This document shows, one piece after another, positions 1 through 7,024 of a DNA stretch of 21,512 nucleotides (position 1 is its first letter; each line of letters starts with the position of its first letter). The stretch is from Firmicutes bacterium CAG:646. Its GTDB lineage: Bacteria > Bacillota > Clostridia > Lachnospirales > Lachnospiraceae. The DNA is taken from assembly GCA_000432335.1 (NCBI GenBank), contig HF995401.1, forward strand, positions 11,042 through 32,553. Reading direction: 5' to 3'. The notes beneath the pieces are model-generated. The model saw only the letters and a program-made list of their open reading frames with translations, had not been told where the DNA came from and ran no database searches. A program made the translations under genes and the position numbers.

Positions 1-57
1 CCTTATACTCTATGCAAAAAAACAGGAATTTAGACCAATAACTTATGTATATTTTCC

Positions 58-86
58 TTGACCCTGGCATTTGCACATTATATACT
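58..86 (+). promoter_or_regulatory. SigA-type promoter of the ABC exporter leader
   Basis: TTGACC at 58-63 and TATACT at 81-86 are separated by exactly 17 bp, a close match to the housekeeping consensus. Transcription would start near 92-94 and give a leader of about 135 nt before the exporter gene at 230. The leader holds a small open reading frame and several hairpins. Nothing recognisable lies in bases 1-57. Confidence 0.75.
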
Positions 87-116
87 GAAACTAACAAAAA
101 GATGGAGGTGACCCTC

Positions 117-143
117 ATGGTAAAACGTCGTATGTCCTTCTAG
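117..143 (+). CDS. Leader peptide MVKRRMSF upstream of ABC exporter
   Basis: This is an eight-codon open frame, ATG at 117 to TAG at 141. A strong ribosome binding site, GGAGGTG, lies at 104-110, six bases before the start. The peptide MVKRRMSF contains Lys-Arg-Arg at residues 3-5. That fits the R/K-x-R/K (+X+) pattern known from studies of macrolide-dependent ribosome stalling, for example in ErmDL-type leaders. Its last codons form the 5' arm of the first leader hairpin. A ribosome stalled with codon 4 in the P site would cover roughly to base 142 and mask exactly that arm. The frame, the ribosome binding site and the repeats are seen directly; the drug-sensing role is inference. Confidence 0.6.
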   Translation: MVKRRMSF

Positions 144-229
144 CGCGATAGAAGGAAAAAAAGAACAGACTCCTTCTATCGTTTTCCCAACAGCAGCACT
201 GGCTGCGGAAAAAGTATAGGAGGTTTTCC
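135..229 (+). promoter_or_regulatory. Mutually exclusive leader hairpins (candidate attenuator)
   Basis: Arm A (135-142, TCCTTCTA) can pair with TAGAAGGA at 149-156 across a 6-nt loop. The same bases, as arm B (146-156, CGATAGAAGGA), pair perfectly over 11 bp with arm C (171-181, TCCTTCTATCG). The two helices exclude each other. Freed arm C carries CTCCT (170-174), complementary to AGGAG (218-222) in the exporter's Shine-Dalgarno. GGAAAA (207-212) can pair either with TTTTCC at 182-187 (with an inner GCAGC/GCTGC stem at 193-206) or with TTTTCC at 224-229, which would close a loop around the Shine-Dalgarno at 218-223. Only four T residues follow the B:C hairpin, so translational control seems likelier than termination. 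Confidence 0.55.
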
Positions 230-1831
230 ATGAAAAAATATAATAAAAAAAATCAAATATGGTATGCAGGCGCCCTGATCGCGATCCTGCTGAGTACGAT
301 CTTTGCAGTAATTTTGCAGTTTTTCAAAGGTGATCTGTTAGATTATGCCCTTCTGGGCTCCCCAAAAGAAACTTTGCAGTACGGAATACTGCTGATCCTT
401 TTTATTCTCTGCGAAACATTTTTCTATTTTGCCTATCGTCTGTGCAACGGGCGATTCACCGCAAACTGCACCAGAGATCTGAAAGAGGATATTTTCAAAA
501 GTATTCTCCGGCGCAGCTACGTTTCCTACAAGGAACATACTCAGGGCGAATATATCACAAAGTACACTGCCATCGCAGACACGATTCGAGAGCGAAAATT
601 TGAAATGACGGCAATGTTCTGGGAAATTCTTTTTAAAATTTTACTGGTAAGCGCAGCGCTTTTCCTGTTAGACTGGCGAATTGCTCTGATCACCCTCGCC
701 TTACTGACAACGCCCCTCTACATTCCGAAGCTTATTGAAAAACGGTTACAGAGGGCACAGAAAGAATATATGGCAGCCGTAGAAACCAGCCTTACCAGGC
801 TCAACGACTGGCTGGCCGGATTCGAGATCATTAAAAATTATTCTATTGAAAAGCAGATTCTGAAGCAATTTCAATCTGCCAACGATACTGTGAGGGATAA
901 ATTTTTATATGACGCTCAGACAGGGGCTATCGCTCAGCTGATCACCACACTGATCTCGTATCTGTCATATTTTATCGTACTGAGCTGTTCTGCATGGCTT
1001 GTGCTGAAAGGAGAATTTTCTGCCGGAGATTTTTTCGTTGCCATCGGCATGATCGATCAGCTTTCTTATCCGCTGATCTCACTGGCGGGTATTACGCGGC
1101 AATTAATTGCTGTCCGTCCTTCCTGCCGGGAAATGGAAGAGTTTCTTGCTTTTGATTCTGCGCAGGATTCCGGAATGAACATAGAAGGTCTTACCTCTTC
1201 TATTGATTTTCATGAGATCACGTTCCATTACCCCGAACAGGCGCCGATTCTGGAACACTTTACCGCCCATCTGCAAAAGGGCAGCAAGTATCTCTGGAAA
1301 GGACCCAGCGGATGCGGAAAAACTACCGCTGTAAATCTACTTTTAGGATATTATACGCCTTCTCAGGGATGGATTGAAGTGGACGGACGTCCCAAGACGC
1401 CTTTTGACCAGATGTATTCCTGTATCACCGTAGTTCGGCAGGAAGCCGTACTTTTCCATGATAGTCTTTATGAAAACCTTGCCATGTATCAGAACATTCC
1501 CACATCAGAGGTGATGCGCGTGTTAAAACTGGTAGGATTGGAAAAATTTGCTTCTCCGGATCTTCTGAATTGCACTGTGACAGAGGGCGGAACCAATTTT
1601 TCCGGCGGTGAAAAGAAAAGGATCTGCCTTGCCCGGGCTCTTTTGAGAAATACGGATGTGCTCATTCTGGATGAGCCGCTGGCCAATCTCGACCCTGCCA
1701 CGGGAGACCAGATTGAAGATCTGCTGCTCTCCATTCCAGAAAAGACAGTTCTGATCGTGTCTCATCAATTCACCGAAGAAAAACTGGGACAATTTGACCA
1801 GATTGTAGATTTTTCTGAATTTGCCGGCTAA
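230..1831 (+). CDS. ABC half-exporter (membrane domain fused to ATPase)
   Basis: This 533-residue protein has an N-terminal six-helix exporter-type membrane domain (about residues 10-290), then a nucleotide-binding domain. In the latter are Walker A GPSGCGKTT (358-366), the Q-loop VVRQE (401-405), the signature FSGGEKK (457-463), Walker B ending DEP (481-483), the D-loop LANLD and the switch histidine H512. All ATPase motifs are intact, so it should be an active half-transporter that works as a homodimer or with a partner not visible here. The start is fixed by AGGAGG at 218-223, six bases upstream. It stands alone, with its own promoter, a leader peptide with an attenuator-like structure, and a terminator. 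That layout suggests inducible export of a drug, peptide or bacteriocin. The substrate cannot be read from the sequence. Confidence 0.9.
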   Translation: MKKYNKKNQIWYAGALIAILLSTIFAVILQFFKGDLLDYALLGSPKETLQYGILLILFILCETFFYFAYRLCNGRFTANCTRDLKEDIFKSILRRSYVSYKEHTQGEYITKYTAIADTIRERKFEMTAMFWEILFKILLVSAALFLLDWRIALITLALLTTPLYIPKLIEKRLQRAQKEYMAAVETSLTRLNDWLAGFEIIKNYSIEKQILKQFQSANDTVRDKFLYDAQTGAIAQLITTLISYLSYFIVLSCSAWLVLKGEFSAGDFFVAIGMIDQLSYPLISLAGITRQLIAVRPSCREMEEFLAFDSAQDSGMNIEGLTSSIDFHEITFHYPEQAPILEHFTAHLQKGSKYLWKGPSGCGKTTAVNLLLGYYTPSQGWIEVDGRPKTPFDQMYSCITVVRQEAVLFHDSLYENLAMYQNIPTSEVMRVLKLVGLEKFASPDLLNCTVTEGGTNFSGGEKKRICLARALLRNTDVLILDEPLANLDPATGDQIEDLLLSIPEKTVLIVSHQFTEEKLGQFDQIVDFSEFAG

Positions 1832-1841
1832 ACTATAAGCC

Positions 1842-1881
1842 AAAAATGCAACGAACTTTTATAGGCTCGTTGCATTTTTTT
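1842..1881 (+). terminator. Bidirectional terminator between ABC exporter and pepD
   Basis: AAAAATGCAACGA (1842-1854 region) pairs with TCGTTGCATTTTT (from 1867) around a short loop and runs into seven T residues. Read on the other strand it also ends in a T-run, so it can serve both converging genes. Confidence 0.85.
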
Positions 1882-1921
1882 ATATTTTTCAACTTTACAT
1901 GGTTTTATGTTTTTTCATCAC

Positions 1922-3373
1922 CTATCCACGAATGTTTTCCAGAACCTTCACCAAATATTCCCACATTCTCGCTGTAGAGGAAATGGAAAGTTTCTCCTCT
2001 GTGGTATGGATATCCTGCATCGAAGGACCAAAAGATACACAATCCAGTCCCGGGATCTTATCATAGAACAAACCGCATTCCAGTCCCGCATGGATTGCTT
2101 TCACACTGGCTTCCTTTCCAAACAGTTCCCGATAGGTATCTGCCATCAATTCCCGCAAAACAGAATCTTTTTTATATTCCCATGCCGGATAATCGCCCAT
2201 AACCGTATATTCTCCACCCAAAAACTCTGTAAGATACTGGATTTTTTCTGAAACATACAGTTTTGCGCTGCCCACGGAACTGCGGATACCACAAGAAGCG
2301 CACAGCATACCATCCTCGATTCTCAATACTCCAATATTATTGGAGGTTTCCACCAGTCCTTCAATCTCTCCGCTCATCTTCTCAATTCCATAAGGAATAT
2401 GCATCAGGAAAAATACCGCCTTTTCTTTACTTGTCATCGTAAGGGCTGAAACTTGCTGTTCTCCCTGAGAAGAAACGCTGATGGTAATTGCCCCATCTGT
2501 ACCACTGTACTCTTTCCGAAAATCTGCCTGGCAGGATGCGGCATACATTTCCACTGCCTGTCGGTCTTCTGCGTCTGCCACCAGAACTGCTCTGCTCTTT
2601 CTGGTAATAGCATTATCCTTTGTTCCTCCCTCCAGATCAACCAGAGCAAAAGTTACCTTCTGTCCCAGTTCATACAGGAATCTTCCCATTAATTTATTGG
2701 CATTCGCCCGATTTTTATCAATCTCTGCTCCGGAATGTCCTCCTACCAGACCATCGATCACTACTTCCAGAACTTCTCCTTCCACATCCTGATACGATAC
2801 TGGAATCTCACTGATGCCAGTCTGACCGCCCGCGCAGCTGATCCAGAGATAACCTTCTTCCTCAGAATCCAGATTGATCATATATTTTCCTTTTAATACA
2901 GAAGCATCCAGATCCTTAGCTCCCAAAAGACCGATCTCCTCATCTGTAGTGATCACACATTCCAGAGCCGGATGTTTCAGGGTATCGTCATCCAGAATTG
3001 CCATCATGTAAGCCACGGCAATTCCGTCATCTCCCCCGAGAGTTGTCTGATCTGCAGTGATAAAGTCTCCTTCCACCAGAAGCTTCAGACCATCCTTTCT
3101 AAAATCATGGGAAGATTCCGGGGTTTTCTCTGCAACCATGTCGCAATGTCCCTGAAGGATCGTCACCGGAGCATCCTCATAACCGGCAGATGCCTTCTTG
3201 TAAATAATCACATTGTTATAATCATCCTGATAAACTTCCAGATTTCTTTCCTTCGCAAATGCTACCAGAAAATCACTGATTTCCTTCGTATTTCCTGAAC
3301 CATGAGGAATCTTACACAGCTCTTCAAAATAATAAAAAATTTTTTCCGGTTTCAAACCGCTTAATACTGCCAT
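1922..3373 (-). CDS. pepD: Aminoacyl-histidine dipeptidase (PepD, M20C)
   Basis: This 483-residue cytosolic metallopeptidase has the usual PepD length. Family knowledge says it cleaves Xaa-His dipeptides such as carnosine, and other dipeptides, with two metal ions. The expected residues are in place: H76 and D78 in QGHCDMV, the bridging D115 in LGGDDG, the general base E145 and ligand E146 in TTDEEIG, D169 in NLDSEEEG, and H456 in DIHTTEE. The lid/dimerisation domain contains the GGHSGAEI motif near 211. AGGAGG at 3383-3388 lies nine bases before the ATG. It converges on the upstream ABC exporter and is divergent from ylbJ. It appears to be a single-gene unit feeding amino acids from peptides; no clear promoter was found in the 118-bp gap upstream. 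Confidence 0.92.
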   Translation of the reverse strand: MAVLSGLKPEKIFYYFEELCKIPHGSGNTKEISDFLVAFAKERNLEVYQDDYNNVIIYKKASAGYEDAPVTILQGHCDMVAEKTPESSHDFRKDGLKLLVEGDFITADQTTLGGDDGIAVAYMMAILDDDTLKHPALECVITTDEEIGLLGAKDLDASVLKGKYMINLDSEEEGYLWISCAGGQTGISEIPVSYQDVEGEVLEVVIDGLVGGHSGAEIDKNRANANKLMGRFLYELGQKVTFALVDLEGGTKDNAITRKSRAVLVADAEDRQAVEMYAASCQADFRKEYSGTDGAITISVSSQGEQQVSALTMTSKEKAVFFLMHIPYGIEKMSGEIEGLVETSNNIGVLRIEDGMLCASCGIRSSVGSAKLYVSEKIQYLTEFLGGEYTVMGDYPAWEYKKDSVLRELMADTYRELFGKEASVKAIHAGLECGLFYDKIPGLDCVSFGPSMQDIHTTEEKLSISSTARMWEYLVKVLENIRG

Positions 3374-3491
3374 ATTTTTCTACCTCCTATGGTTTTCATT
3401 TTGACATAAGTAAGATAAAAAATCAAGCCATGACATATAGATATACAGATGAGTCCCTATTCATGAGCCACTTCTCCAACAGGAGGTTTGT

Positions 3492-4430
3492 ATGAAACGA
3501 TTTTTCTTTTTTACCGTTATTTTATCCGCTCTGTTCTACCTTCTCTGTTTTCCGCAGGAAGCCTTCCGCGCCTCGGCAAATGGTCTGAAATTATGGTTTT
3601 ACACTGTGCTGCCCTCCCTGCTGCCCTTTTTGATCTTGTCCGATTTTCTCATACATACCGGTCTGATTCCCCGAATTCTGGACCATTTCCGATTCTTCTT
3701 CCAGAAATTTCTGGGATTGACCTCCTATGGCGGATATGCCCTGTTTCTTGGACTTTTCTGCGGTTATCCCATGGGAGCAAAGCTTACCGCCGATCTTTTT
3801 CGAGAAAACAAAATCTCAGAAAATGAAGCCAATTACCTGTTGACTTTTTCCAACAATGCCAGCCCCATGTTTCTGATTTCCTACGTCCTTCTCAACAGCC
3901 TGCATATTCAGGGGTATACGCTCACCACGTTCTGCATCCTTTATACCTCCTCGTTTTTTACTTCGCTGCTGTTTCGTTTCCTTTATCACCGTTTCGGGAT
4001 AGAGCAGGCACCGGCAGAAAAAAAGACGCCCATCCGCTCTTCTCTGGGAAGGCTGATCGACGTCTCTATTATGAACGGTTTTGAAACCATTACCCGACTG
4101 GGCGGATACATTATTTTATTTTCCATCGGCGCCTCCATGATCATTCGCCTGACCGCTCACCTGTCCACACTGTCCTGGATTCTTCCCGGAGTAGTGGAAA
4201 TCACCACTGGCATCCATCTGATCGCCGATTCCGCCGCCGCCTTTCCTCTAAAATACCTTCTGATTCTTACGGTGACCTCTTTTGGCGGTATTTCTACCAT
4301 AGCACAAACAAAGGGAATGCTCCATGGCACTCCCCTGTCAATCACTGTCTATATTTTTGGAAAAGTAATCAATGCACTGTGCACACTGATTCTGGGAATT
4401 TTATTCCTCCTCGTCCAGAGTGTCCTCTGA
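3492..4430 (+). CDS. ylbJ: YlbJ-type sporulation integral membrane protein
   Basis: This 312-residue, very hydrophobic protein has about eight membrane segments and nucleoside-recognition (gate-like) features: CGYPMGAK at 90-97 and FSNNASPMF at 119-127. These match the YlbJ family, which in Bacillus is made in the mother cell under SigE and is needed for resistant spores. It is shorter than the roughly 400-residue Bacillus protein. Its neighbourhood, next to coaD and rsmD, is the one seen in Bacillus (ylbH-ylbI-ylbJ), although here it faces them tail to tail. AGGAGG at 3481-3486 is five bases before the ATG. The last 30 bp overlap the 3' end of the converging coiled-coil gene. I could not make out a convincing SigE promoter. 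Confidence 0.85.
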   Translation: MKRFFFFTVILSALFYLLCFPQEAFRASANGLKLWFYTVLPSLLPFLILSDFLIHTGLIPRILDHFRFFFQKFLGLTSYGGYALFLGLFCGYPMGAKLTADLFRENKISENEANYLLTFSNNASPMFLISYVLLNSLHIQGYTLTTFCILYTSSFFTSLLFRFLYHRFGIEQAPAEKKTPIRSSLGRLIDVSIMNGFETITRLGGYIILFSIGASMIIRLTAHLSTLSWILPGVVEITTGIHLIADSAAAFPLKYLLILTVTSFGGISTIAQTKGMLHGTPLSITVYIFGKVINALCTLILGILFLLVQSVL

Positions 4431-5012
4431 ATCAAAGGAAATATCATCCACCTCTGAAGTCTGAGAAGTAGGCACCTGCGGAGACAGTTCACTTCTGTTT
4501 CTGGTCACCACATCATAACAGCTCTGAATGGAAGATAAGAAGGTTCTGTATTTTTCTCCAGAATCATTGATCGCTGTAGACATCACCTGTTCCAGGTTTG
4601 CCAGCATATCATCTGTATAAGAAATAGCGCTCAGGCGGATATTGTTGGCATCGATGGTTGCCTCATCCAGAATCTGCTGCGCCTGTTTATTTGCATTGGC
4701 AATCGTTTCATTTGCCTGCGCATACGCCTGCTGCATAACTTCATGCTGACTTACCATTTCTTTCGTCTTAGCCTGAGCTTCTGCGATCAAACCGTCTGCT
4801 TTCGCCTGTGCATCTGCCAAAATAGCGTCTTTATTGCTGATAATCTTCTGATATCTTTTGATCTCATCAGGAGTTTTCAGCCGAAGTTCTCTCAAAAGTT
4901 CTTCCAGTTCTTCTTTATTTACAACAATCTTTGTGGTAGACAGCGGTTGATATTTACAGCTTTCCACAAACTCTTCAATTTCTTCAATAATCTGTTCAAT
5001 TCTGCTGCTCAT
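4401..5012 (-). CDS. Coiled-coil protein (DivIVA / ATP-synthase subunit b-like)
   Basis: This 203-residue soluble protein begins with an acidic helical segment (residues 1-55). A long Ala/Gln/Lys-rich helix follows (about 58-150) that looks like the stalk of ATP-synthase b subunits or DivIVA proteins, and the tail is disordered and very acidic (SEDTLDEEE). Clostridial relatives are often labelled 'ATPase', but no Walker motif is present, so that label is probably inherited from coiled-coil similarity. It is the last gene of the mgsA-like - rsmD - coaD unit, starting 17 bp after coaD with AAGGAG just upstream. A role in cell-shape or division scaffolding is a guess; the function is unknown. 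Confidence 0.75.
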   Translation of the reverse strand: MSSRIEQIIEEIEEFVESCKYQPLSTTKIVVNKEELEELLRELRLKTPDEIKRYQKIISNKDAILADAQAKADGLIAEAQAKTKEMVSQHEVMQQAYAQANETIANANKQAQQILDEATIDANNIRLSAISYTDDMLANLEQVMSTAINDSGEKYRTFLSSIQSCYDVVTRNRSELSPQVPTSQTSEVDDISFDSEDTLDEEE

Positions 5013-5029
5013 AATGCTTCTCTCCTTAA

Positions 5030-5512
5030 TTATTTTAAACTAAATTTTCTATGTACTTCTTCAACAACAAATTCCGGTACAAACTTAGATATATTTCCAC
5101 CGAAAGCAGCCACTTCTTTTACTGTAGTGGAACTGAGATATGCATATTCCAGACTGGTTGTCAAAAACATGGTGTCAATATCAGGCGCCAACACTCGGTT
5201 TGTCTGAGCCATCTGAAGCTCATACTCAAAATCCGTAATGGCTCTCAGCCCCCGGATGATCACCTTTGCGCCGCATTGTCTGGCAAATTCTACCGACAGC
5301 CCACTGAATGACCGTATTTCTACATTCGGCAGATTTTTTGTCGCTTTCTCTAATATCTTAACACGTTCTTCTACAGAAAACAACGGACTTTTTGTAGAAT
5401 TGTGCAAAACGCCGACAATTACTTTGTCAAAAAGCTGCGCTCCACGAGAGATCACGTCCAGATGTCCCTTGGTTACCGGATCAAAAGATCCCGGATATAC
5501 TGCTGTTGTCAT
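5030..5512 (-). CDS. coaD: Phosphopantetheine adenylyltransferase
   Basis: This 160-residue enzyme of CoA synthesis joins ATP and 4'-phosphopantetheine to give dephospho-CoA and pyrophosphate. The nucleotidyl-transferase signature is clear: GSFDPVTKGH (8-17) with the T/HxGH element ending at H17, IRGLRAITDFEYE around 86-98, and SSTTVKE at 127-133. Its length equals the family norm. Its ATG overlaps the rsmD stop by four bases (ATGA), so translation is coupled. The rsmD-coaD pair is conserved across Firmicutes. Confidence 0.97.
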   Translation of the reverse strand: MTTAVYPGSFDPVTKGHLDVISRGAQLFDKVIVGVLHNSTKSPLFSVEERVKILEKATKNLPNVEIRSFSGLSVEFARQCGAKVIIRGLRAITDFEYELQMAQTNRVLAPDIDTMFLTTSLEYAYLSSTTVKEVAAFGGNISKFVPEFVVEEVHRKFSLK

Positions 5513-6069
5513 ACTTCTTCCCCCTTCTTGAAAAACAGGTGGCGATTCGTCTTATAACGTTTTTCTTTCACAAGCTCATATCCCATCTGCTCCGCTTCCT
5601 CCACAATGCCTGTAAGAGATGCTTCCACAATGATCAAAGTATCCTCGTCCACCAGGGAAGTATCACGCAAAACTTCCAGCACCTGAAGTTCCAGCCCTTT
5701 ATCGTAAGGCGGGTCCATAAAAATACATTGAAAAGGAGATTCTCCATCCATTTTTTTCACTGCTGCTGCCGCATCCTGCACAAACACATGAGCCTGTCCT
5801 GCCAGGCGGGTAAAGTTCAAATTCTCCCGGATACAGTCCGCCGCTTTCCTCTGCTGTTCTACAAACACACAAAAATCAGCACCCCGGCTCAAAGCCTCAA
5901 TGCCGATTGCCCCGCTTCCCGCAAACAGATCAAGGAACCTGCAGTCCGCCAGATATGGCTGAAGCATATTAAATAAAGTTTCCTTGATTCTGTCTGTGGT
6001 CGGTCGGGTTTCCATTCCTTCGATTGTTTTTAAACGTAAACTTCTTGCTTTTCCTGCTATTACTCTCAT
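5509..6069 (-). CDS. rsmD: 16S rRNA (guanine966-N2)-methyltransferase
   Basis: This 186-residue SAM-dependent methyltransferase modifies G966 (E. coli numbering) of 16S rRNA in the small subunit. The sequence shows MRVIAGKARS at the start, RPTTDRIKETLF at 22-33, the SAM-binding loop DLFAGSGAIGIEAL (47-60), and the catalytic DPPY at 119-122. The gene follows the mgsA-like gene after only three bases and overlaps coaD by four, so all are co-transcribed from the promoter at 6502-6530. Confidence 0.95.
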   Translation of the reverse strand: MRVIAGKARSLRLKTIEGMETRPTTDRIKETLFNMLQPYLADCRFLDLFAGSGAIGIEALSRGADFCVFVEQQRKAADCIRENLNFTRLAGQAHVFVQDAAAAVKKMDGESPFQCIFMDPPYDKGLELQVLEVLRDTSLVDEDTLIIVEASLTGIVEEAEQMGYELVKEKRYKTNRHLFFKKGEEV

Positions 6070-6072
6070 AAA

Positions 6073-6468
6073 TTATTTTATCTGTTCTCTCCATTCCAGA
6101 TCCCCACGTTCCAATCCCAGAATCAAAGATTCGGCTGTGGCTATATTCGTAGCCACGGGAATATTATACCGGTCGCAACAACTGGCAATCTCATATACGT
6201 TGGGTTCCTTAGCATTTGTCATGTTTGGATTGTGAAATAAAATCACCAGATCCATCGCATTTCTCTCTATCATCGCTGTAAACTGCTTATCCCCTCCAAC
6301 AGATCCCGCCAGAAACTTGTGTACATGCAGATTCGTCACTTCTTCTATTCTGCGCCCGGTAGTACCTGTTGCATAAATCTCATGTCTTGCCAAAATCCCC
6401 TTATAAGCAATGCAAAAGTCCTCGATCAGACTCTTTTTGCTGTTATGTGCAATTATCCCAATATTCAT
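6073..6468 (-). CDS. mgsA: Methylglyoxal synthase homologue with altered active site
   Basis: This 131-residue protein has the MGS fold throughout: IGIIAHN at 3-9, ATGTTG at 33-38, GGDKQ at 58-62 and IPVATNIATAE at 103-113. Methylglyoxal synthase converts dihydroxyacetone phosphate to methylglyoxal. D60 matches the essential Asp71 of the E. coli enzyme. However, the positions of E. coli Asp20, Asp91, His98 and Asp101 are N9, N80, K87 and N90 here. The usual P-H-(D/E)-P-D segment reads AKEPN, and I checked these codons in the DNA. The protein may therefore be a weak enzyme or a regulatory MGS-like domain. It is the first gene of the rsmD-coaD unit; its own AGGAGAAGG site precedes the ATG. Confidence 0.8.
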   Translation of the reverse strand: MNIGIIAHNSKKSLIEDFCIAYKGILARHEIYATGTTGRRIEEVTNLHVHKFLAGSVGGDKQFTAMIERNAMDLVILFHNPNMTNAKEPNVYEIASCCDRYNIPVATNIATAESLILGLERGDLEWREQIK

Positions 6469-6501
6469 GCTAAAACCGCCTTCTCCTGAAAATTTAGCTT
6501 T

Positions 6502-6530
6502 ATTATATCAAATCTTCCCATGTACTTCAA
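6502..6530 (-). promoter_or_regulatory. SigA promoter of the mgsA-rsmD-coaD unit
   Basis: On the minus strand TTGAAG (6525-6530) and a perfect TATAAT (6502-6507) are 17 bp apart. The start point would fall near 6495, about 27 nt before the ATG at 6468. Confidence 0.85.
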
Positions 6531-6535
6531 TTGTT

Positions 6536-6570
6536 TTTGTGATTTTTTGACAAAGAAACAAAATCACAAA
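6536..6570. repeat. Inverted repeat between divergent promoters
   Basis: TTTGTGATTTT (6536-6546) and AAAATCACAAA (6560-6570) form a perfect 11-bp inverted repeat with a 13-bp spacer. It starts just upstream of the -35 box of the mgsA promoter and about 20 bp before the spore-gene promoter. It has no T-run placement fitting a terminator for any neighbouring gene. An operator is possible, chance in AT-rich DNA also. Confidence 0.4.
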
Positions 6571-6588
6571 CATAACCAGAAACTGCCA

Positions 6589-6617
6589 GTGTATTTTTAT
6601 TTCTATTTCACATACTA
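6589..6617 (+). promoter_or_regulatory. SigG-type forespore promoter of the SASP gene
   Basis: CATACTA at 6611-6617 is an exact match to the SigG -10 element. GTGTA at 6589-6593, 17 bp upstream, is a partial match to the -35 element. SASP genes are classic SigG targets, so context and motif agree. Confidence 0.65.
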
Positions 6618-6667
6618 TCAGCGTAACAACAAGTTACAACAAAAACCGATGTAAGGAGGAAATCAAA

Positions 6668-6895
6668 ATGTCTAAGAATTCTACAAACACAGCAGCAGTA
6701 CCTGAAGCAAAAGGAGCATTAGACCGTTTCAAATTCGAGGTTGCCAACGAACTGGGAGTGCCTCTCACAGATGGTTACAACGGAAACCTGACTTCCAAAC
6801 AGAACGGTTCCGTAGGCGGCTATATGGTGAAAAAAATGATCGAGAACCAGGAAAGACAGATGTCTCAGGGTTCCGGTATGGGAAGCAACATGTAA
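6668..6895 (+). CDS. Alpha/beta-type small acid-soluble spore protein
   Basis: This 75-residue protein coats and protects DNA in the dormant spore and is degraded by the germination protease GPR at outgrowth. The family core is complete: FKFEVANELGV (21-31), containing the GPR cleavage region, then GYNGNLTSKQNGSVGG (36-51), then VKKMIENQER (54-63). The short N-terminal Ser/Asn/Thr segment and the Gly/Met-rich tail are typical. AAGGAGG at 6654-6660 precedes the ATG. A SigG-like promoter lies upstream, so expression should be restricted to the forespore. Confidence 0.97.
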   Translation: MSKNSTNTAAVPEAKGALDRFKFEVANELGVPLTDGYNGNLTSKQNGSVGGYMVKKMIENQERQMSQGSGMGSNM

Positions 6896-6950
6896 TCCTT
6901 CCCTTTTAACAAAACTTTTCACAGCGTAAAAAATCAGTTTTTTATGCCAT

Positions 6951-7013
6951 GAAAAAGAAAGGAACTGCCGCACTGAACTTTAAACATCCAGTTGCTGCAG
7001 TTCTTTCTTTTTC
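6951..7013. terminator. Long shared hairpin between SASP and DUF6465 genes
   Basis: GAAAAAGAAAGGAACTGC (6951-6968) pairs with GCAGTTCTTTCTTTTTC (6997-7013) with one bulged base and a 28-nt loop. It lies between converging genes. T-rich right arms on both strands suit a bidirectional terminator. A second, weaker AT hairpin, GCGTAAAAAA / TTTTTTATGC, sits at 6924-6947. Confidence 0.6.
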
Positions 7014-7024
7014 ATACGTAGCTT

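Noticed and set aside
146..185. B:C leader hairpin as an intrinsic terminator
   Set aside because: The stem is strong, but only four T residues follow (182-185) before CCC, and a stall-induced terminator would switch the exporter off when the drug is present; translational control fits better.
3374..3491. SigE promoter for ylbJ or SigA promoter for pepD in the divergent gap
   Set aside because: TTGACA and TATAGAT/TATACAG-like strings occur, but no pair has acceptable spacing and the SigE -10 match is poor.
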